From: an uncultured Bordetella sp.
GTDB lineage: Bacteria; Pseudomonadota; Gammaproteobacteria; Burkholderiales; Burkholderiaceae_B
DNA: 10,028 nt
Reading direction: 5' to 3'
NCBI GenBank assembly: GCA_937881145.1
Contig: CALGFL010000489.1
Coordinates: forward strand, 1-10,028
Position 1 is the stretch's first letter; each line of letters opens with the position of its first letter. Both the position numbers and the translations under genes were made by a program. Positions 6,658 to 10,028 of this stretch are shown one piece after another. The notes below the pieces were generated by a model that worked only from the letters and a program-made list of their open reading frames with translations, ran no database searches and was not told the DNA's origin.

Positions 6658-7650
6658 TCAGCGCTTGCGTGGGGCCAGGGTTGCCCGCAGGCGGCCGCTT
6701 TCGGTCGGCGTGGGCGCTTCGGTGAAGAGGCGTACGCCGGCAGGGATGGGCTTGTTGCGCATGGTGTCGCGCAGAAAGCGCAGGAAGCGCTCGGAGCTGC
6801 TGGACAGGGCGCGCAGCTGCCGGGTGATCAGGCAGACTTCGCGAGACAGGCTGGGAGCGCGCAGCTCCCGGAAGACGAATTTCGAGAAATCGAATTCGCT
6901 GGCCGCCAGCGCGGGCAGGACGGAATAGCGGTTGCCGGTGCTGAGCATCGAATACAGCGAGGGCGTGCTGGTGATTTCGTCGTGCGGGTTGGCGAACAGC
7001 GCCGAGTCGCCCGCGCGTGCGCGCAGATAGGCGCCGATGCCCGTCTCGGCGGAAAAGCCGACGTAGCCGACCGGATCGAGCTTGTTCCACATGATCGAAC
7101 CCCGCCCTTTTGCAAGCGGGTGGTCGCGGCGGCAGATGACACCGTACCGATCTTCGAACAGCGGGGTGTAGATGAGTTCGTCGTAGCTCCGGTAGCGGGT
7201 TTCCACCGCGAAATCGATATCGCCGTTGAACACCATCTGTTCGACCTGGGCGGCGCTGGCGTCGCGCAGGGAGATGGTGATGTTGGGGTAGGCCGCGCGA
7301 AAGCTCGTGATGGCATCGATCAGGAAATGGTGGGTGACCGACGTGGCGGCCGAGATGCGGACGTGGCCGCGGCGGCCTTCCGAGAAGGCTTGCAGGTCGC
7401 TGATGGCGCCGTCGAATTGGCTGAGCAGGCGCTCGGCGTCGACCTTGAAGCGAATGGCTTCCTGCGTCATGGCGACGCGGCGCGTGCTGCGGTCGAACAG
7501 CCGCACGCCGACGGCTTCCTCGAATTGCTGGATGGTCGCCGTCAGTGAAGACTGGGTGAGAAACAGGCGCGAAGCCGCGATAGTGAACGAGCCCGTTTCG
7601 GCGACTGTCACGAAGCATCGCAAGTGGCGCAGGGAAACGTGGCGTGGCAT
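6658..7650 (-). CDS. LysR-type transcriptional regulator (LTTR-2) divergent from the aldolase operon
   Basis: Regulator of 330 residues, slightly longer than the usual 300 because of a C-terminal Arg/Pro-rich tail. The winged helix-turn-helix covers about 6-64: LRHLRCFVTVAETGSFTIAA, then LTQSSLTATIQQFEEAVGVRLFDR. The effector domain begins around residue 95 (GHVRISAATS) and includes VRLFTEAP near the end. I use the ATG at 7650, which gives the family-typical distance to the helix-turn-helix; a TTG at 7683 would add 11 residues, but neither has a clear Shine-Dalgarno sequence. The gene is convergent with the second Bug gene and divergent from the aldolase operon, across a 159-bp AT-rich region, the standard layout for a LysR activator and its target. 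It is distinct in sequence from LTTR-1, so the two blocks are likely controlled separately. Coinducer unknown. Confidence 0.92.
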   Translation of the reverse strand: MPRHVSLRHLRCFVTVAETGSFTIAASRLFLTQSSLTATIQQFEEAVGVRLFDRSTRRVAMTQEAIRFKVDAERLLSQFDGAISDLQAFSEGRRGHVRISAATSVTHHFLIDAITSFRAAYPNITISLRDASAAQVEQMVFNGDIDFAVETRYRSYDELIYTPLFEDRYGVICRRDHPLAKGRGSIMWNKLDPVGYVGFSAETGIGAYLRARAGDSALFANPHDEITSTPSLYSMLSTGNRYSVLPALAASEFDFSKFVFRELRAPSLSREVCLITRQLRALSSSSERFLRFLRDTMRNKPIPAGVRLFTEAPTPTESGRLRATLAPRKR

Positions 7651-7689
7651 GTCGCGTCGATGGCTCAAAGAAGTTTGTGGCAAGAATAT

Positions 7690-7728
7690 ATTTGCAAAAA
7701 CGAATAATCAATAGATATCAATTATTTG
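7690..7728. promoter_or_regulatory. Candidate LTTR-2 binding region
   Basis: AT-rich stretch with two overlapping imperfect dyads. The first, 7690-7705, has arms ATTTG and CGAAT (one mismatch) and a T-N11-A core; its centre is about -64 from the predicted aldolase start. The second has 8-base arms CGAATAAT (7701-7708) and ATTATTTG (7721-7728), one mismatch, and contains ATCAAT twice at a 10-bp period (7707-7712 and 7717-7722). Together they cover about -72 to -34, the usual LysR footprint. Base bias makes chance repeats more likely here. Confidence 0.45.
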
Positions 7729-7755
7729 TTCTGAATGATATTGCATGCCTAGAAT
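7726..7755 (+). promoter_or_regulatory. Predicted promoter of the aldolase-dehydrogenase-aminotransferase operon
   Basis: TTGTTC (7726-7731), 18-bp spacer, TAGAAT (7750-7755), start near 7762 and a leader of about 48 nt. GCATGCCTA at 7743-7751 also occurs across the -10 of the second Bug promoter (5445-5453) in the same register. Confidence 0.5.
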
Positions 7756-7809
7756 TTGGCGAACAGGCCGCTTTGCAAGCGGCACCGACAATCAGGGGAA
7801 AGAGACATC

Positions 7810-8598
7810 ATGACCAGGCCCGGCGTATTGCAGATCGGATCGATGAAAGATAAATGCTCGCCCCAGGAGTGGCAGGCGCGCGTGGATCTGGCGGCTTGCT
7901 ATCGCCTGGTGGACATCTACGGCATGTCCGACATGATGGCCAATCACATCTCCTCGCGCGTGCCGGGGGAAGAAGGTGCCTTCCTCATCAATGCCTACGG
8001 CATGATGTACGAAGAGATCACCGCCTCCAGCCTGATCAAGGTCGATGTCTCGGGCAAGATACTCGGCAAGCCCGATTTTGGCGGGCTCGACTACGGCATC
8101 AACCGGGCCGGCTATGTGATCCACAGCGCCATCCACGAAGCGCGGCCCGAGGTGGGTTGCGTCATCCATACGCACAGCTGGGCATCCATGGCCGTCTCCG
8201 CGCTGGAATGCGGGCTGTTGCCCATCACGCAGACAGCCATGCGCTTCCTGAAGATCGGCTATCACGAGTATGTGGGCGTCGTGCTGGACGAGGCGGAGAA
8301 AGCGTCCCTGGTGGCCGACCTGGGCCAGGGAGAAGCCCTGATCTTGCGCAATCATGGCGCGCTGACCGTGGGCAAGACCATAGGCGAGGCGTTCAACTGG
8401 ATGCACCGCCTGGAGCTTGCCTGCCATTCGCAATTGGCCGCCATGGCAACCAACTCGCCGCTGCGCAAGGTGCCCGAGAGCGTGCTGGCCGAAACCTGGA
8501 ACAACTACCAGCCAGGCACCCGCCGCCCCTATGGCTTGATGGAATGGCCGGCTTTGCTGCGCAAGCTCGACCGCCTGGATCCGTCCTTTCGCGATTGA
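7810..8598 (+). CDS. Class II aldolase/adducin-like protein
   Basis: Cytoplasmic zinc-dependent class II aldolase fold, 262 residues. Relatives cleave or epimerise sugar phosphates (FucA, AraD), decarboxylate or act on small hydroxy acids; many, like adducin, have no known reaction. Visible zinc ligands are His120 and His122 (CVIHTHS) and His182 (LRNHG). The catalytic Glu of FucA (Glu73, 19 residues before the first zinc His) aligns without gaps to Gly101 in NRAGYVIHSAIHEARPEVG, an arrangement I recognise from the adducin-like branch. MSDMMANHISSRVPG near 39-53 is the phosphate/substrate loop region of the family. The ATG at 7810 has AGGGGA at 7794-7799; ATG 7843 is a possible shorter start. 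It heads the operon with the dehydrogenase 3 nt downstream. The substrate is unknown; the dehydrogenase and aminotransferase beside it suggest a hydroxy- or oxo-acid. Confidence 0.87.
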   Translation: MTRPGVLQIGSMKDKCSPQEWQARVDLAACYRLVDIYGMSDMMANHISSRVPGEEGAFLINAYGMMYEEITASSLIKVDVSGKILGKPDFGGLDYGINRAGYVIHSAIHEARPEVGCVIHTHSWASMAVSALECGLLPITQTAMRFLKIGYHEYVGVVLDEAEKASLVADLGQGEALILRNHGALTVGKTIGEAFNWMHRLELACHSQLAAMATNSPLRKVPESVLAETWNNYQPGTRRPYGLMEWPALLRKLDRLDPSFRD

Positions 8599-8601
8599 GC
8601 C

Positions 8602-9603
8602 ATGTCCACGAGAGACATGACCTTCGCTCGGCCGCTGCGCATTCTGCTGTCCGCCAAGGCCCGCGATCGGCTTGGCCAGGAGATCGCCGCCGTGATGGAT
8701 GGCCGGCGCTTCGAGCTGGTGACCGCATCGCCGGCGCGCGGCGGCGAGCCGGTGGACGTGGATGTGGCGTTCATCACGCGCGATGTGACCGGGCGATCCA
8801 CCAAGCACAGGGTGCTGGAGACGCTGGAGTCCTTTTATACCAGCCTGCGCGGTTCGCCGGCCCTGCGCTGGGTACATGTGCATTCCACCGGCGCCGATCG
8901 CCCCATCTTCGCCGAGCTGAAGGCGCGCGATGTGCGCGTCACCACCTCTTCGGGCGCCAATGCCGAGGTCGTGGCCCAGACGGCGCTGGGATGCGTTCTG
9001 GCAATGGCCCGGCGGTTTCCCATGCTGTTTCGCGCCCAGCAGCGCCACGAATGGTCGCCGTTGATGGGCGAGGCGCTGCCCGTCGACCTTCCGGGCCAGT
9101 CCGCCCTGGTGGTGGGTTGGGGGCCTATCGGAAAGCGCATCGCGCAATTTCTGCGCATGCTGGAGGTGACCGTGATCGTGGCGCGCACCCGCGCCGAACC
9201 GGCGGCGGCGGGGCTGCAAACCATCGCCTACGAATCGCTGGGCGACGTGGCGGGCCGGATCGACTGGTTGATACTGGCCTGCCCGCTGACCGACCGCACG
9301 CGCGGCCTGGTCGATGCACGGATCTTCGGCGCGCTCAAGCGCGGTGCGCGCCTGGTGAACGTGGCGCGTGGCGAAATCGTGAACGAGGGCGATCTGGTGG
9401 AGGCCCTGCGCGATGGCCGGTTGGCCGGCGCCAGCCTGGATGTCTTCGAATTCGAACCGCTGGATGCCGCCTCGCCTTTATGGGACATGGAGAACGTCTT
9501 TGTCATGCCGCATTCGGCCGGGCATTCGGACGGCAACGAAGGCAGGGTGGACCGCATATTCCTTGCCTATTTGCGCGAATTGATCGGGAGCATGGAGCGA
9601 TGA
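8602..9603 (+). CDS. D-isomer-specific 2-hydroxyacid dehydrogenase (GHRPR/PGDH-like)
   Basis: NAD(P)-dependent interconversion of a 2-oxo acid and a D-2-hydroxy acid in the cytoplasm; 333 residues, normal for the family. The Rossmann motif is GWGPIG at 172-177. The catalytic triad is Arg256 (NVARGE), Glu285 (FEFEPL) and His304 (MPHSAG), with canonical spacing. At the position that is Asp in NAD-specific enzymes (18 residues after the last Gly) there is Arg195, in VARTR, which favours NADPH and therefore a reductase direction; this is inference. The start ATG at 8602 is 3 nt after the aldolase stop without a good Shine-Dalgarno, so it is probably translationally coupled; ATG 8617 (residue 6) has a purine-rich GAGAGA before it and is an alternative. 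Its stop overlaps the start of the aminotransferase. Glyoxylate/hydroxypyruvate-type substrates would fit a class V transaminase partner, but nothing here proves it. Confidence 0.9.
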   Translation: MSTRDMTFARPLRILLSAKARDRLGQEIAAVMDGRRFELVTASPARGGEPVDVDVAFITRDVTGRSTKHRVLETLESFYTSLRGSPALRWVHVHSTGADRPIFAELKARDVRVTTSSGANAEVVAQTALGCVLAMARRFPMLFRAQQRHEWSPLMGEALPVDLPGQSALVVGWGPIGKRIAQFLRMLEVTVIVARTRAEPAAAGLQTIAYESLGDVAGRIDWLILACPLTDRTRGLVDARIFGALKRGARLVNVARGEIVNEGDLVEALRDGRLAGASLDVFEFEPLDAASPLWDMENVFVMPHSAGHSDGNEGRVDRIFLAYLRELIGSMER

Positions 9604-10028
9604 GCGAGATTGCAAGCACGAAACTGGCGCCGCAAGGCTACCGCCTGCGCTTGCCCGGACCGACGGCCGTGCCCGAGCGCATATTGCAGGCGACCGCGCA
9701 AATGGTGGTGAATCATCGCGGACCGGAATTTCGCAGCGCCTTGGCGAAGGCGCAAGAGATGCTGCAGCCCATCCTGGGTACCACGAATCGCGTGCTGTTC
9801 TATGCCGCGTCCGGCAGCGGGCTGATGGAAGCCGCGATCGTCAACGTGGCCAGCCCCGACGATGAACTGCTGATCGTTTCGCACGGTCAATTCGGCGAGC
9901 GTTTCGCCACGATCGCGCAGTCCATCGGCGCCAAGGCGGACGTGCTGTCGATACCGTGGGGCGAGGACATCGATATCGACGCCGTCCAGGCCCGTTTGAA
10001 CGAGAAGGATTATCGCGCCATGGTCGTG
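9600..10028 (+). CDS. Class V PLP-dependent aminotransferase, N-terminal part (cut by the window end)
   Basis: Start of an alanine/serine-glyoxylate aminotransferase-like enzyme; 143 residues visible of an expected 360-400. LPGPTAVP (18-25) and NHRGPEF (38-44) are the substrate-end signatures of the family. SGSGLMEA at 71-78 is the PLP phosphate-binding segment, and VSHGQFGERF is typical of the following strand and helix. The Schiff-base lysine lies beyond the window. The ATG overlaps the dehydrogenase stop (ATGA), with GGGAG at 9586-9590, nine bases upstream. Relatives include serine-glyoxylate, alanine-glyoxylate and 2-aminoethylphosphonate (PhnW) transaminases. With the dehydrogenase it would link an amino acid, its oxo acid and the D-hydroxy acid. 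Which amino donor is used cannot be told from this part. Confidence 0.88.
   Translation, partial: MSEIASTKLAPQGYRLRLPGPTAVPERILQATAQMVVNHRGPEFRSALAKAQEMLQPILGTTNRVLFYAASGSGLMEAAIVNVASPDDELLIVSHGQFGERFATIAQSIGAKADVLSIPWGEDIDIDAVQARLNEKDYRAMVV

Noticed and set aside
5522..7711. 729-codon open frame on the minus strand
   Set aside because: It lies antisense to the second Bug gene and out of frame with LTTR-2, both of which have clear family motifs. Its translation is Arg/Gly/Ala-rich with no domain; it is a by-product of high GC.
7792..9219. 475-codon minus-strand open frame opposite the aldolase and dehydrogenase
   Set aside because: Antisense to two genes with intact catalytic residues; its translation is His/Gln/Arg-rich without recognisable domains.

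Overview
The window is high-GC, gene-dense DNA of a beta-proteobacterium. Two periplasmic receptors of the Bug (tripartite tricarboxylate receptor) family, each beside a LysR-type regulator and catabolic genes, are the arrangement seen in large numbers in Bordetella, Achromobacter and related Burkholderiales. Bordetella or a close relative is the best guess. There is no RNA gene, insertion sequence, prophage or CRISPR array, and no gene-free stretch over 300 bases; the largest gap, 5331-5563, is a regulatory region.

Left block, minus strand, reading from about 5340 down to 1: a LigI-like lactone hydrolase, a LysR-type regulator (LTTR-1), tcuA (flavin tricarballylate dehydrogenase), tcuB (its membrane Fe-S redox partner) and a Bug receptor cut by the window edge. 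On the plus strand, diverging from the hydrolase, a second complete Bug gene runs 5564-6559. A tricarboxylate or a lactone derived from one would be captured by the Bug proteins, opened by the hydrolase and oxidised by TcuAB. The exact substrate cannot be read from sequence.

The strongest regulatory signal is a promoter present twice. TTCAC-N5-GTGAA occurs upstream of tcuA (3492-3506, read on the minus strand) and upstream of the second Bug gene (5393-5407, plus strand). The two 15-mers differ at one base. Each is followed after exactly 44 bp by GCC-TATAGT promoter elements, which puts the operator centre at about -64, the classical activator site of LysR regulators. LTTR-1 lies between the two copies and is the likely regulator, which would make the two receptors and the tcu genes one small regulon.

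Right block: LTTR-2 (minus, 6658-7650) diverges from a plus-strand operon of a class II aldolase/adducin-like protein, a D-2-hydroxyacid dehydrogenase and a class V PLP aminotransferase (cut by the window end). The last three are tightly packed (3-nt gap, then a 4-nt ATGA overlap). They look like a small hydroxyacid/amino-acid catabolic pathway under LTTR-2. The aldolase has its zinc histidines but a Gly where the classical catalytic Glu would be, and the dehydrogenase has Arg where NAD-specific enzymes have Asp, so neither can be given the textbook reaction by default.
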